Origin: an uncultured Methylomonas sp.
GTDB taxonomy: Bacteria > Pseudomonadota > Gammaproteobacteria > Methylococcales > Methylomonadaceae
Assembly (NCBI GenBank): GCA_936941155.1
Contig: CAKZJE010000116.1
Span: 1 to 64,000, forward strand
Reading direction: 5' to 3'
DNA length: 64,000 bases
Position 1 is the stretch's first letter. Each line of letters begins with the position of its first letter. The notes below the pieces were generated by a model. That model was not told the origin of the DNA. It searched no databases and worked only from the letters and a program-made list of their open reading frames with translations. Below are positions 1 to 8,604 of the stretch, in pieces. Position numbers and translations under genes: made by a program.

Positions 1-2070
1 ATTTATGAATTAATTCCACATAAAATATCGAAAATAAAAGCGAATGAAATTATTAATTCATTAAAAATATGCGATCCTGCTGTCGGTTCTGGACATTTTT
101 TAGTTAGCGTATTAAATGAAATTATTGCCATTAAAGCTGAATTAATGATATTGCTGGATAAAAATGGCAAATCTTTACATCGTTATAAAATAACGGCTGA
201 AAATGATGAGTTAATGATTGCATATGAGGAAGAAGGTTTTTTTAAATACTTCTATCCCAATAATGGAGAAGTTCAGCGCGTACAAGAAGGATTATTCCAT
301 GAAAAACAAACACTGATTGAAAACTGTTTGTTTGGGGTTGATATTAATCCGAATTCAGTGAAAATTTGCCGTTTGCGCTTGTGGATTGAGTTATTAAAAC
401 ATGCCTATTATAAAAGCCGTACTGAATTAGAAACCTTGCCGAATATTGATATTAATATTAAATGCGGCAATTCTTTAGTGAGTCGTTTTGCCATTGATGC
501 GGATTTAGGACAAGCGTTAAAAAAGAAAAAATGGACAATTGAAAGTTATCGTTTAGCGGTTGATAGTTACCGGAATGCTAAAAATCGAGAGCATAAGCGC
601 GAAATGGAAAATCTGATAGGCGACATTAAGTCAGATTTTAGAACTGAAATTTCTGCCAATGACCCAAAAGTAAAAAAACTACAAAATCTTAAAAATGAGT
701 TATTTCAAATGGCTAATCAAATTCAGCTTTTTGAAATGAGTAAAAAAGAAAAGGCTGATTGGGATAAAAAAACTCAGAAAAAAACCGCAGAAATTGAAAA
801 ATTATCGGTTGAAATTGAAGCGATAAAAGAAAATAAAATGTTTGAAAATGCGTTTGAGTGGCGTTTTGAATTTCCTGAAGTATTAAATGATAACGGTGAT
901 TTTATTGGTTTTGATGTTGTAATAGGTAACCCACCTTATATAAACGCAATAGATCTTAAAAAAATGCTATCTGAATCTGAATACTTTTTTTATAAAAATA
1001 TTTTTGAAACAGCAAAAGGTGCTGTAGATTTATATATTTATTTTTTTGAGCTTGGTTATATTATTCTTAGGAAAAATTACTTCCTAAACTATATTACGCC
1101 AAATAGGTTCTTATCTGCCAGTTACGGAAAGGCATTGAGAGAGTTAATTCTAAATAAAACAAGCTTATTAACAATTGGAGATTTTTCCAATGTTACTGTT
1201 TTTAAAGAAGCATCAACCTATCCAATAACAACACTATTTCAAAAAAATGAAAAAAATCACTCCGTAAGGTCATTTACTTTTATAAATGAAAAAGAGCCTT
1301 TAGTTTTCAGAAGCTACAAAACTGAAAATCTATTTTCTCTTAATGAATATATTCTTGGTTTTGTGTTGGGTGACAAGTATGAAATAGTCAGAAAAGTAAT
1401 TTCCCAATCTGAATCTTTAAGTAATTGTGGTGTTATTAATGCAACATCAACAGCAAAAGAAGCGGATAACTTTAATTCGATTATTAATGAAACTAATGGT
1501 TTTAAGCTAGTTAATACAGGAACAATTGATAAGTATTCAACAAGTTGGGGGAAATCATACTTAATTGACCAAAAGAGGCAATATTTAAAGCCTTATCTTC
1601 CAAAGTCTGAAGCTGAGTTAGGTAAAAATCGTTTTGAACTTTATTCTAATCCTAAAATTATTTTTGCAAAAATAGCTATTACTCCAGAAGCGTTTTATGA
1701 TGAAAAGGGAGAATATGCTTCTATAAATACTAATTGTATTCACTCATTTTCTGTAGATTATATTCCTGAATACATATTAGGTTGGGTAAACTCTAAATTA
1801 TTTCAATATATTTTTGAGTGTTTTTTTGATGGATTGAAAATGTCAGGAGGTTATCTTTTATATTCTGCACCCAACCTATTAAATACATATATAAAACGCG
1901 CAACTATCTTAGAACAGAAAACTATTTCTGGAATTGTAAAACAAGTAGTAAAGGCAAAAAAACAAAAAAATACTGTAAATACTTGCAATCTTGAAAAAAA
2001 AATAGACCACTTGGTTTATCAACTTTACGACTTGACCGAAGAGGAAATAAAAATCATAGAAAACGCTTAA
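1..2070 (+). CDS. Eco57I/type IIG-like N6-adenine DNA methyltransferase, 5'-truncated by the window edge
   Basis: The frame is open from the first base, so the start lies to the left; at least 689 codons are visible. SAM-binding motif I (DPAVGSGHF, nt 73-99) and the catalytic motif IV NPPY (nt 928-939) are both intact, and a FGVDINPNSVKICRLRLW segment between them is typical of Eco57I-type enzymes. A lysine-rich helical insert (nt 530-840) separates the motifs, and the part after NPPY resembles the TaqI-like specificity region. This family methylates adenine at a target site and usually carries its own nuclease, which would be in the missing N-terminus. BREX PglX has a similar core, but no pgl/brx genes follow here, so type IIG or a stand-alone MTase is likelier. 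The second half is very AT-rich, which suggests transfer. Confidence 0.85.
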   Translation: MYELIPHKISKIKANEIINSLKICDPAVGSGHFLVSVLNEIIAIKAELMILLDKNGKSLHRYKITAENDELMIAYEEEGFFKYFYPNNGEVQRVQEGLFHEKQTLIENCLFGVDINPNSVKICRLRLWIELLKHAYYKSRTELETLPNIDINIKCGNSLVSRFAIDADLGQALKKKKWTIESYRLAVDSYRNAKNREHKREMENLIGDIKSDFRTEISANDPKVKKLQNLKNELFQMANQIQLFEMSKKEKADWDKKTQKKTAEIEKLSVEIEAIKENKMFENAFEWRFEFPEVLNDNGDFIGFDVVIGNPPYINAIDLKKMLSESEYFFYKNIFETAKGAVDLYIYFFELGYIILRKNYFLNYITPNRFLSASYGKALRELILNKTSLLTIGDFSNVTVFKEASTYPITTLFQKNEKNHSVRSFTFINEKEPLVFRSYKTENLFSLNEYILGFVLGDKYEIVRKVISQSESLSNCGVINATSTAKEADNFNSIINETNGFKLVNTGTIDKYSTSWGKSYLIDQKRQYLKPYLPKSEAELGKNRFELYSNPKIIFAKIAITPEAFYDEKGEYASINTNCIHSFSVDYIPEYILGWVNSKLFQYIFECFFDGLKMSGGYLLYSAPNLLNTYIKRATILEQKTISGIVKQVVKAKKQKNTVNTCNLEKKIDHLVYQLYDLTEEEIKIIENA

Positions 2071-2216
2071 GTTAGTTAAACTTGTATTAACCAAATACCA
2101 TAAAAAAACGATTAAACTAATGATATTGTAAAAAATAAATAGTTAATTCAGAAAACTTATTTAAAAAACTCATCACCAATATAAACTCTCATCTTAACTT
2201 ACTAAAAATCCAAATC

Positions 2217-2708
2217 ATGCCTCTCATTCATTGGATACACAAACTATATAAACTTCTATTAAAAATAGAAACCGGTCTTTTAACAGCCCTTTTACTCTCC
2301 ACTATTCTAATTGCCGTCGGACAAATTGTTTTGCGCAATTTATTTGATATTGGCTTATTTTGGGCAGAATCCTATATCCGCATCAGTGTGTTATGGGTAG
2401 TGTTATTAGGCGCAATGGTGGCCGCGCGTAATAACGAACACATCGCGATTGATTTTTTTGTGCATAAAATGAATGAAAAAATCCGCTTAATTGTGCAACG
2501 ATTCACCGACTTATTCAGCGCGACACTCTGTTTTGTGATTGCCTATCACAGCTTGGTTTTTATTCAATCGGAATATGAAGATGGCAGCATTGCATTTGGC
2601 GTAATTCCGAATTGGTTTTGTGAATCCATTATTCCATTTACCTTTGTGATTATTGCAATGCGTTATTTAGTGGCGGCGATTTTTAATGTGCGCGAGGTGA
2701 CAGAATGA
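2217..2708 (+). CDS. dctQ: TRAP transporter small permease, DctQ
   Basis: This 163-residue protein has four predicted membrane segments and the DctQ-type core (RNLFDIGLFWAESYIR, then WVVLLGAMVAARNNEHIAID), at the usual length for the family. DctQ is the small integral membrane subunit that partners DctM in sodium- or proton-driven uptake of organic acids captured by a periplasmic DctP. The stop overlaps the dctM start in an ATGA, so the two are translationally coupled. No clear ribosome binding site precedes the ATG. There is no dctP beside it; the only one in the window is at 54015. The substrate cannot be told from sequence; C4-dicarboxylates are the commonest for this subfamily. Confidence 0.9.
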   Translation: MPLIHWIHKLYKLLLKIETGLLTALLLSTILIAVGQIVLRNLFDIGLFWAESYIRISVLWVVLLGAMVAARNNEHIAIDFFVHKMNEKIRLIVQRFTDLFSATLCFVIAYHSLVFIQSEYEDGSIAFGVIPNWFCESIIPFTFVIIAMRYLVAAIFNVREVTE

Positions 2709-3982
2709 TGCTTTTAGCCAGTATCGGCTTGGTGCTGATGTTATTTTTAGGAACGCCCGTGTTTGTGGTGATTTTGGGCGCGAGCATGTTGGGTTTTTAC
2801 AGCTCAGAAGTGGATTTAGCTATCATCACCGGTGAATTGTATCGGATTGCCGAAACGCCCTTATTAGTCGCGCTGCCGCTGTTCACATTGGCGGGTTATA
2901 TCTTATCGAAAAGCAAAACTTCGGAACGGCTGTTAAAACTGACGCAAGTTTTTTTCGGTTGGATGCCAGCGAGTTTAGCGATTGTATCGCTGGTTAGTTG
3001 TGCGATTTTCACCGCGTTTACGGGCGCGTCGGGCGTGACGATTGTGGCGTTAGGCGGCTTGTTGTTTCCGGCGTTAATCAAAGAAGGCTACGGCGAAAAG
3101 CTCAGTTTAGGTTTAGTCACCACCACAGGCTGCTTAGGTTTATTGCTACCGCCGTCTGTGCCGTTGATTTTGTACGGCATCATCGTCCAGCAAATGAATT
3201 TAGGCGTGGAAATCAGCATTAAACAATTGTTTTTAGCGGGATTATTGCCCGCGCTGTTAATGATTGTGATGTTAGCGGTATGGCTGGCGTGGACAACGCG
3301 GCATTTAAATATTCCAAAAACGCGCTTTTCTTTTCCCGAAGCCAAGCTTGCGTTACGCGCTGCCGTGTGGGAATTGCCAATGCCGTTGTTTATTTTTGCT
3401 GGCATTTTCGGTGGATTTTTCACTTTATCCGAAGTGGCTGCGGTGACGGCGTTGTATGTCACGATTATCGAAGTGTTTGTTTATAAAGAAGTTAAAGTCA
3501 GTCAATTTGGTAGCGTGATTACCGAATCCATGAAAATGGTCGGCGGGATTTTGATTATTTTGGGCGTGGCGATGGCGTTTACTAATTTCTTGGTGGATGC
3601 AGAAGTACCAGCGAAATTGTTTGTGTGGGTGAAAGCAAATATTGATAGCAAATTTACCTTTTTGCTGTTGTTGAATGTGTTTCTGCTGATGTTGGGGGCG
3701 ATTTTAAATATTTTTTCGGCGATTATTATTGTTGTGCCGCTGATTTTGCCAATGGCGTTGGGCTATGGAATTCATCCGTTGCATTTGGGGATGATTTTTT
3801 TGGCGAATATGCAGATTGGTTATCTTACGCCGTTGGTGGGGATGGATATTTTTATTGCCAGTTATCGTTTTAATAAGCCAGTGGTCGAGATTTGTTTGGC
3901 GACGTTGCCGTTTATGTTGGTGTTGTTTTTGGCGGTGTTGGTGATTACTTATGTACCTTGGTTGAGTGTTTGGTTTTTGTAG
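2705..3982 (+). CDS. dctM: TRAP transporter large permease, DctM
   Basis: The 425-residue hydrophobic protein has about a dozen predicted membrane spans and DctM hallmarks, including GASGVTIVALGGLLFPAL in the first half and TTTGCLGLLLPPSVPLILYG. It forms the transport channel and works with DctQ immediately upstream (4-bp overlap). The length matches the family. The start is the first ATG of an ATGATG pair overlapping the dctQ stop. A convergent terminator follows at about 4001-4038, so the operon appears to hold only Q and M. Confidence 0.93.
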   Translation: MMLLASIGLVLMLFLGTPVFVVILGASMLGFYSSEVDLAIITGELYRIAETPLLVALPLFTLAGYILSKSKTSERLLKLTQVFFGWMPASLAIVSLVSCAIFTAFTGASGVTIVALGGLLFPALIKEGYGEKLSLGLVTTTGCLGLLLPPSVPLILYGIIVQQMNLGVEISIKQLFLAGLLPALLMIVMLAVWLAWTTRHLNIPKTRFSFPEAKLALRAAVWELPMPLFIFAGIFGGFFTLSEVAAVTALYVTIIEVFVYKEVKVSQFGSVITESMKMVGGILIILGVAMAFTNFLVDAEVPAKLFVWVKANIDSKFTFLLLLNVFLLMLGAILNIFSAIIIVVPLILPMALGYGIHPLHLGMIFLANMQIGYLTPLVGMDIFIASYRFNKPVVEICLATLPFMLVLFLAVLVITYVPWLSVWFL

Positions 3983-4000
3983 AAACTAAATAATTGGACA

Positions 4001-4038
4001 CAAAAAAGCCGGATGTTTTTAGCGTATCCGGCTATTTT
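4001..4038. terminator. Bidirectional intrinsic terminator between dctM and the TumA-like gene
   Basis: The inverted arms AGCCGGAT (4007-4014) and ATCCGGCT (4026-4033) form an 8-bp stem, with an A-tract before and a T-tract after. It can therefore terminate dctM on the plus strand and the convergent 4055-4408 gene on the minus strand. Confidence 0.8.
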
Positions 4039-4054
4039 TCAGTAAGTTTCTACT

Positions 4055-4408
4055 CTACGCGGCTTTTGCCAAAGGCATAACGATTTCAACTGATTCAAAA
4101 GGAACAAAAATCGCTCCTTCGTGGTTTTTTTCGATGAGTCGGAGTTCTTCAAGCCGTGTTACATCGGTTTGTACACTTGCGCTATTTCTTGCGGTGTTTT
4201 TTGCCAGCGTGTAAACACTGCATGAACCTACTTGGCTGAGTGCGTTTAAAAGCTCTAGTCGAATCGGGGTTAGTTCTGAAAACAGTGATTGAGCAGATTC
4301 AAAAAACAAATGGTAATCAACAGATTGTCCTTGCTGTGATTGTGAAAGTTGTTGCCGCGCTGCCAAAATAGCCGAGCCACGTTTTGCTATTTCAATGATT
4401 GCTTTCAT
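4055..4408 (-). CDS. HTH DNA-binding protein, TumA/HVO_A0114-like antitoxin or regulator
   Basis: This 117-residue protein has a C-terminal winged-helix region (LELLNALSQVGSCSVYTLA, then SVQTDVTRLEELRLIE) like the HVO_A0114/MarR-type DNA-binding proteins that act as antitoxins next to TumE-type toxins. In such pairs the toxin gene lies directly upstream with an overlap. Here the upstream frame (minus strand, 4405-4533) ends in an ATGA overlap with this start but is only about 42 codons long, so the toxin, if that is what it was, has decayed. The assignment rests on the HTH pattern and gene order and is moderate. Confidence 0.55.
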   Translation of the reverse strand: MKAIIEIAKRGSAILAARQQLSQSQQGQSVDYHLFFESAQSLFSELTPIRLELLNALSQVGSCSVYTLAKNTARNSASVQTDVTRLEELRLIEKNHEGAIFVPFESVEIVMPLAKAA

Positions 4409-4533
4409 AGTTGCTTCCCGTTTTTAATATCAGTCTCAAAGTTATTCAATAATAACAATGCGTTGTGCGGGTTGTCTAATTTGGCAGGCGCAGGATATTG
4501 ATTTTTGTGCGGATAGTTTACAGTTGAGTTTTT
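4405..4533 (-). pseudogene. C-terminal remnant of a gene coupled to the TumA-like gene (toxin remnant?)
   Basis: On the minus strand an open frame of about 42 codons (containing YPHKNQYPAPAKLDNPHNAL) ends in a TGA overlapping the ATG of the downstream HTH gene. An in-frame TAA at 4534-4536 blocks it, and no start codon with a ribosome binding site is visible. The overlap is typical of a toxin-antitoxin pair, so this is most simply the tail of a lost TumE-like toxin. I cannot identify the family from the residues alone. Confidence 0.3.
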
Positions 4534-4910
4534 TTAAACACCAGTCAGTTGAGTAATTTATGATTACACAAGAAAAAGAAGAAGACGGCGGATATTACGC
4601 AATTAAAGTGTCAAGTCCGGCATGATCATAAGAAAATATCGGGCTTATTTTGTTGCCACGATTTCAATGCTTGTATTGGAGTTTGATACTTTAATGCCTT
4701 CTGCGGAATCTGCCTCTTTATGAACGCTTACTTAGTCGCAGTAAAAGCAAAATGTCCGCATTGGGAGCTGCAATATGAAAACTGATACAGATTTGTTTTG
4801 GTGTGCTCAAACACCAAGAAAACTATCAACCGCAAGTCGGATAATTTCCGCTTGCGATTGATTTGGAAAGATTGTATCTACGAGTTAGCCTGTATTTTTA
4901 GGGCTTGGTT
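4534..4910. other. Intergenic stretch with decayed coding traces
   Basis: There is no convincing gene in these ~380 bases. A short plus-strand frame from 4561 (MITQEKEEDGGYYAIKVSSP, then stop) has a HicB-antitoxin-like EEDGGY start. Other short plus-strand stretches are interrupted by stops and look like gene debris. No terminator or promoter stands out. Confidence 0.4.
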
Positions 4911-6044
4911 TTATGGTTTTTTTCTTGTTTTGCCGTATGCCAAAGTAGCAACTTTTTTCGCTGTGGCATCAAACAGGTTCAATTCATCCCCTGCATCATT
5001 CCAAATCGCCGTTTTACTGCCAAAAGAAAAACCTCCTGTTTCAGGATGTACTTCATTGGTATAAACTCGGCAACTTTTTCCAGCGTCCAAGATTGAGCCA
5101 GCAGGAAAGACAAACCACTGCTTGGTGCTGCCCGCAGAGGTCACTTTCCAATTTGAAATATCAGCTGCCTTGTTGCCACGATTAGTCAGTTCCACATACT
5201 CATCTGATTGAGTGCGTTTTACTTGACCTTTGTAAACCAAATTAGATATATAGACATCTGCAATCGCAGTGATGATGATGTCTGGATCGACTGGTGTAGG
5301 CAGTGGTGCGGGTTCAGGCGCAGGAGCTGGCGGGATAACTGAACTGCCCGATTTTACTTTTACCTTAGCAGTCCAATTAGTTCCACCCCAAGTTTTATAA
5401 TTAATAATGGTGTCATCGTGAGATTTTGACCAGTCGCCATTTGGCGCATGAGTAAAGATAACTGAACCATTTGAGTTTACTTTTGCCTTAGCAGTCCAGT
5501 TAGTTTCATCCCAAGTTTTATAATTAATAATGGTGTCATCGTGAGATTTTGACCAGTTGCCGCCATTCGGCGCATGAGTAAAGATAACTGAACCATCTGC
5601 GTTTACTTTTATCTTGGCAGTCCAGTTAGTTCCATCCCAAGTTTCATAGTTAATAATGGTGTCATCGTGAGATTTTGACCAGTCGCCATTCGGCGCGTGT
5701 ATAAAAATTAATTCTTGAGATTCTACTTGCGCACTGGATATTGTCTGGTTCTGCGTATTAGAGGAAGCCAACTTCCACTTAATAACTTTGCTAGGAGTCA
5801 CTGCGGGTAGATGAATTGAGCCACCCTCATCGCTATCGCCTTCTCTCAGTGGCTCTAAAAACGCATCCATTTCATCCCATGCTGCACCGCCTGAATACTC
5901 GCAAATTTTGTCTTCGTGCAATATCAAAATGCGACCATCTCCAGTCCACGCCACTCCCACCCAGTTGTTGTCATCGATTTGCCAAAGCTTACTGCCTTCT
6001 CCAGCCACGATATCAGTCAACTTTTTCGCTATCTCTTTATTCAT
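4911..6044 (-). CDS. Lamin-tail-domain (LTD) protein with three 39-residue repeats
   Basis: The protein has 377 residues. Residues ~1-75 form a small domain (NNWVGVAWTGDGRILILHED) shared with the 6090-6344 protein. Residues ~112-235 hold three tandem repeats of a unit containing HAPNGDWSKSHDDTIINY and TNWTAK. A Pro/Ala linker (PPAPAPEPAPLPTP) follows, then a C-terminal LTD of ~120 residues (EYVELTNRGNKAADISNWKV). LTDs are beta-sandwich domains common in bacterial extracellular proteins and nucleases. No catalytic domain and no signal peptide are visible, so location and role are unknown. The LTD-coding DNA (about 4932-5305) is nearly identical to 6453-6826 in the lectin gene, which indicates recent duplication or gene conversion. 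Confidence 0.8.
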   Translation of the reverse strand: MNKEIAKKLTDIVAGEGSKLWQIDDNNWVGVAWTGDGRILILHEDKICEYSGGAAWDEMDAFLEPLREGDSDEGGSIHLPAVTPSKVIKWKLASSNTQNQTISSAQVESQELIFIHAPNGDWSKSHDDTIINYETWDGTNWTAKIKVNADGSVIFTHAPNGGNWSKSHDDTIINYKTWDETNWTAKAKVNSNGSVIFTHAPNGDWSKSHDDTIINYKTWGGTNWTAKVKVKSGSSVIPPAPAPEPAPLPTPVDPDIIITAIADVYISNLVYKGQVKRTQSDEYVELTNRGNKAADISNWKVTSAGSTKQWFVFPAGSILDAGKSCRVYTNEVHPETGGFSFGSKTAIWNDAGDELNLFDATAKKVATLAYGKTRKKP

Positions 6045-6089
6045 TGTATGTATCCCTTGGTTTTGTTAGTTAAATGACCGCAATCACAA

Positions 6090-6344
6090 TTACTCAGTTG
6101 TCGACCGCATACTTACAGTTGAGAGTTCTTCATCAAAAAGATAATCTTCATTAGGTGCTTGTTGGAGTGTTTTTTCAAAGTTTGCTTCATTGGCGAATTC
6201 GTAAAATCGATACAGTGAAAACACAATCACTCGACCATCATCGCAAGGAGATACCGCGACCCATTCATTAAAAAACTCATTGTTTATGTGTACCATCTTA
6301 CCGCCAAAAAGCGCGACAAAACGCTGTGCTTCTTCTTCATTCAT
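6090..6344 (-). CDS. Small protein related to the N-terminal domain of the neighbouring LTD protein
   Basis: This 84-residue protein contains FNEWVAVSPCDDGRVIVFSL, which aligns with NNWVGVAWTGDGRILILHED at the start of the LTD protein 46 bp downstream. A ribosome binding site (AGGAGA) precedes the ATG. It is probably the first gene of a two-gene unit, started after the terminator that ends the lectin gene. The function is unknown; a stand-alone copy of the domain suggests a partner or paralog of the larger protein. Confidence 0.6.
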   Translation of the reverse strand: MNEEEAQRFVALFGGKMVHINNEFFNEWVAVSPCDDGRVIVFSLYRFYEFANEANFEKTLQQAPNEDYLFDEELSTVSMRSTTE

Positions 6345-6369
6345 TTCATTTCTCCTAAAGTTTTATTAC

Positions 6370-6406
6370 AAAAAAATGGCACACTTTTGTTTCAGTGTGC
6401 CACTCG
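6370..6406 (-). terminator. Intrinsic terminator of the lectin-LTD gene
   Basis: The arms TGGCACAC (6377-6384) and GTGTGCCA (6395-6402) pair perfectly. Read on the minus strand the hairpin is followed by a run of seven T, placing it 30-60 bp after the stop of the 6435-8288 gene. Confidence 0.85.
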
Positions 6407-6434
6407 TATTAGCCTTTTTTAAGACTTGATCTGA

Positions 6435-8288
6435 TTATTTCTTTCTTGCTTTACCGTATGCCAAAGTAGCAACTTTTTTCGCTGTGGCATCAAACAGGTT
6501 TAATTCATCCCCTGCATCATTCCAAATCGCCGTTTTACTGCCAAAAGAAAAGCCACCTGTTTCAGGATGTACTTCATTGGTATAAACTCGGCAACTTTTT
6601 CCAGCGTCCAAGATTGAGCCAGCAGGAAAGACAAACCACTGCTTGGTGCTGCCCGCAGAGGTCACTTTCCAATTTGAAATATCAGCTGCCTTGTTGCCAC
6701 GATTAGTCAGTTCCACATACTCATCTGATTGAGTGCGTTTTACTTGACCTTTGTAAACCAAATTAGACATATAGACATCTGCAATCGCAGTGATGATGAT
6801 GTCTGGATCGACTGGTGTAGGCAGTGGCGCAGGAGCTGGTTCAGGCGCAGGAGCTGGTGTTGGCTCAGGTGCAGGAGTTGGCGCAGGCGGTTCTATTACA
6901 TCTACAGAAACTAATTCCCAATGTTGATTAGGCGTACCAATTTCACCATTCATCGGATAAGAAATGATTCGTGCGCAAGGTGAGGGATTACCGCCTTCAA
7001 TATCTAAAACAAAGCCATTTAATTTGCTACGAATCAAATAAACATTCTCAAGACCAGGAACAGGGATAAGTTCCCATTGTTGATTTGATGTACCTTCTGC
7101 GCTGTTAGCAGGGTAAGAAATAACAGGAGTGACAGGAGCAGTATTACTACCTGTAATATCAATCACAAAGTTATTCAATTCAGATTGAATAAGAGATGCA
7201 CCGCCTACGGTAGGTAGCAAATGCCAGTGTTGGTTGGTTGTTCCTTTCTCACCGTTAACAGGGTAAGAAATAAGCTGTGTGCATGGTGCAGTGTTGCTGC
7301 CTGTAATGTCTATTACAAAGCCATTTAGCCTGCTGCGAATCAAAAACATTCCAAGAGGTGCTGGAGTCGGTGTTGGAGCTGGTGCAGGAGTCGGTTCAGG
7401 TGCAGGAGTTGGCGCAGGCGGTTCTATTGCATCTACAGAAACTAATTCCCAATGTTGATTAGGCGTACCAATTTCACCATTCATCGGGTAAGAAATGATT
7501 CGTGCGCAAGGTGAGGGATTACCGCCTTCAATATCTAAAACAAAGCCATTTAATTTGCTACGAATCAAATAAACATTCTCAAGACCAGGAACAGGGATAA
7601 GTTCCCATTGTTGATTTGATGTACCTTCTGCGCTGTTAGCAGGGTAAGAAATAACAGGAGTGACAGGAGCAGTATTACTACCTGTAATATCAATCACAAA
7701 GTTATTCAATTCAGATTGAATAAGAGATGCACCGCCTACGGTAGGTAGCAAATGCCAGTGTTGGTTGGTTGTTCCTTTCTCACCGTTAACAGGGTAAGAA
7801 ATAAGCTGTGTGCATGGTGCAGTGTTGCTGCCTGTAATGTCTATTACAAAGCCATTTAGCCTGCTGCGAATCAAAAACATTCCAAGAGGTGCTGGAGTCG
7901 GTGTTGGAGTTGGAGCTGGTGTTGGAGCTGGTGCTGGAACTGGAGTAGCCTGTGCTTGGCTGGGCCATTCCAGTTTTATGGGCTTTCCAGATGTCGGTCC
8001 TAACAGACCGGGCTGTGCTGGCCCCGCTGTTACTGATTTCAAACGATCTGCTGTGGACATAATGATATTGAAAGCGCAGGTCGTTGGTGTTGTTGCAATA
8101 GTAAAATGAAAGTTATTGAGGTTGCTGAGATCAAAGTTGCCAACATCAGGGTCGCTATAAGCGAACGCTGTAATGCTATCTTGGTAAACCGTTGTTCCAG
8201 ACTCTGTACCAAGAGAATCGGGATACTCAAAGAAACCAGTACCATAGGTTTCATTATTGAGGAGGGTTCTAAAGCTGAAGTGTGCCAT
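6435..8288 (-). CDS. Protein with duplicated ricin-type beta-trefoil lectin and C-terminal LTD
   Basis: The start at 8288 is chosen because AGGAG lies ~9 bases upstream; it gives 617 residues (an in-frame ATG 33 bp earlier lacks this). The N-terminal ~115 residues are a domain I do not recognise (FHFTIATTPTTCAFNIIMST). Two nearly identical ~160-residue beta-trefoil units follow. Each has three subdomains with QxW motifs (NQHWHLL, NQQWELI, NQHWELV) and LIRSRLNGFVIDI sugar-site-like patterns, and they are joined by Pro/Ala/Thr linkers. An LTD closes the protein. Ricin-type modules bind carbohydrates. No signal peptide or enzyme domain is seen. The unit repeat is 531 bp with almost no divergence, so the duplication is very recent. 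Confidence 0.82.
   Translation of the reverse strand: MAHFSFRTLLNNETYGTGFFEYPDSLGTESGTTVYQDSITAFAYSDPDVGNFDLSNLNNFHFTIATTPTTCAFNIIMSTADRLKSVTAGPAQPGLLGPTSGKPIKLEWPSQAQATPVPAPAPTPAPTPTPTPAPLGMFLIRSRLNGFVIDITGSNTAPCTQLISYPVNGEKGTTNQHWHLLPTVGGASLIQSELNNFVIDITGSNTAPVTPVISYPANSAEGTSNQQWELIPVPGLENVYLIRSKLNGFVLDIEGGNPSPCARIISYPMNGEIGTPNQHWELVSVDAIEPPAPTPAPEPTPAPAPTPTPAPLGMFLIRSRLNGFVIDITGSNTAPCTQLISYPVNGEKGTTNQHWHLLPTVGGASLIQSELNNFVIDITGSNTAPVTPVISYPANSAEGTSNQQWELIPVPGLENVYLIRSKLNGFVLDIEGGNPSPCARIISYPMNGEIGTPNQHWELVSVDVIEPPAPTPAPEPTPAPAPEPAPAPLPTPVDPDIIITAIADVYMSNLVYKGQVKRTQSDEYVELTNRGNKAADISNWKVTSAGSTKQWFVFPAGSILDAGKSCRVYTNEVHPETGGFSFGSKTAIWNDAGDELNLFDATAKKVATLAYGKARKK
6860..7911. repeat. Tandem 531-bp duplication within the lectin gene
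   Basis: About 6860-7380 and 7391-7911 are almost identical; one visible difference is ttctattaca at 6891 versus ttctattgca at 7422. Each copy encodes one full ricin-type trefoil plus linker (177 codons), so copy number can change without a frameshift. Assembly collapse or expansion is possible here. Confidence 0.9.
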
Positions 8289-8340
8289 ACGATAAACTCC
8301 TGATATATTTCTAAACGTCATTAAAATAACTAAGTGAGTT

Positions 8341-8395
8341 ATTACTATAGCCTAGGTTCTGTTGAAATGTCAAAAGAACCTAGTTTATAGTAATA
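8341..8395. repeat. 55-bp imperfect inverted repeat upstream of the lectin gene
   Basis: Nested arms ATTACTATA/TATAGTAAT (8341-8349, 8387-8395) and CTAGGTTCT/AGAACCTAG (8352-8360, 8375-8383) flank a 14-base loop. It lies ~50 bp upstream of the lectin start, so it could be a regulatory hairpin, a terminator or a mobile palindrome. Confidence 0.65.
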
Positions 8396-8454
8396 GTCAT
8401 TCAAAAAAAAATGGTTATAAAAAAATTAAAAGACATAGCTTACTGATGCAACTC

Positions 8455-8537
8455 GTAAGATGGGTAGAGTGATAATGAACCCCATCGCAGCCTTTATCAT
8501 CATTGATGGGTTTCACTGCGTTCTATCCATCCTACAA
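8455..8537. repeat. Degenerate GATGGGTAGA-type inverted repeat
   Basis: GATGGGTAGAG near 8460 and CTATCCATCCTAC near 8522 are inverted, with further inner matches (ACCCCATC / GATGGGTTTCACT). Repeats of this kind are scattered through many low-GC gammaproteobacterial genomes as non-autonomous elements. Confidence 0.45.
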
Positions 8538-8604
8538 AAATAAACTAATGCAAGGAATAACAACGCAAAACGCACTAACTCATTCACCGCAAAGGAGAAA
8601 TAAA

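Noticed and set aside
4798-5096. Plus-strand open frames before and across the LTD end
   Set aside because: They are largely antisense to the conserved LTD coding region and carry no recognisable domain.
6860-7911. Possible CRISPR or satellite array
   Set aside because: The repeat unit is 531 bp, coding and in frame; there are no short spaced repeats.
7810-8109. Plus-strand open frame with Gly/Val/Ala-rich repeats
   Set aside because: It is the reverse of the Pro/Ala/Thr linker in the lectin gene and has no ribosome binding site or family.
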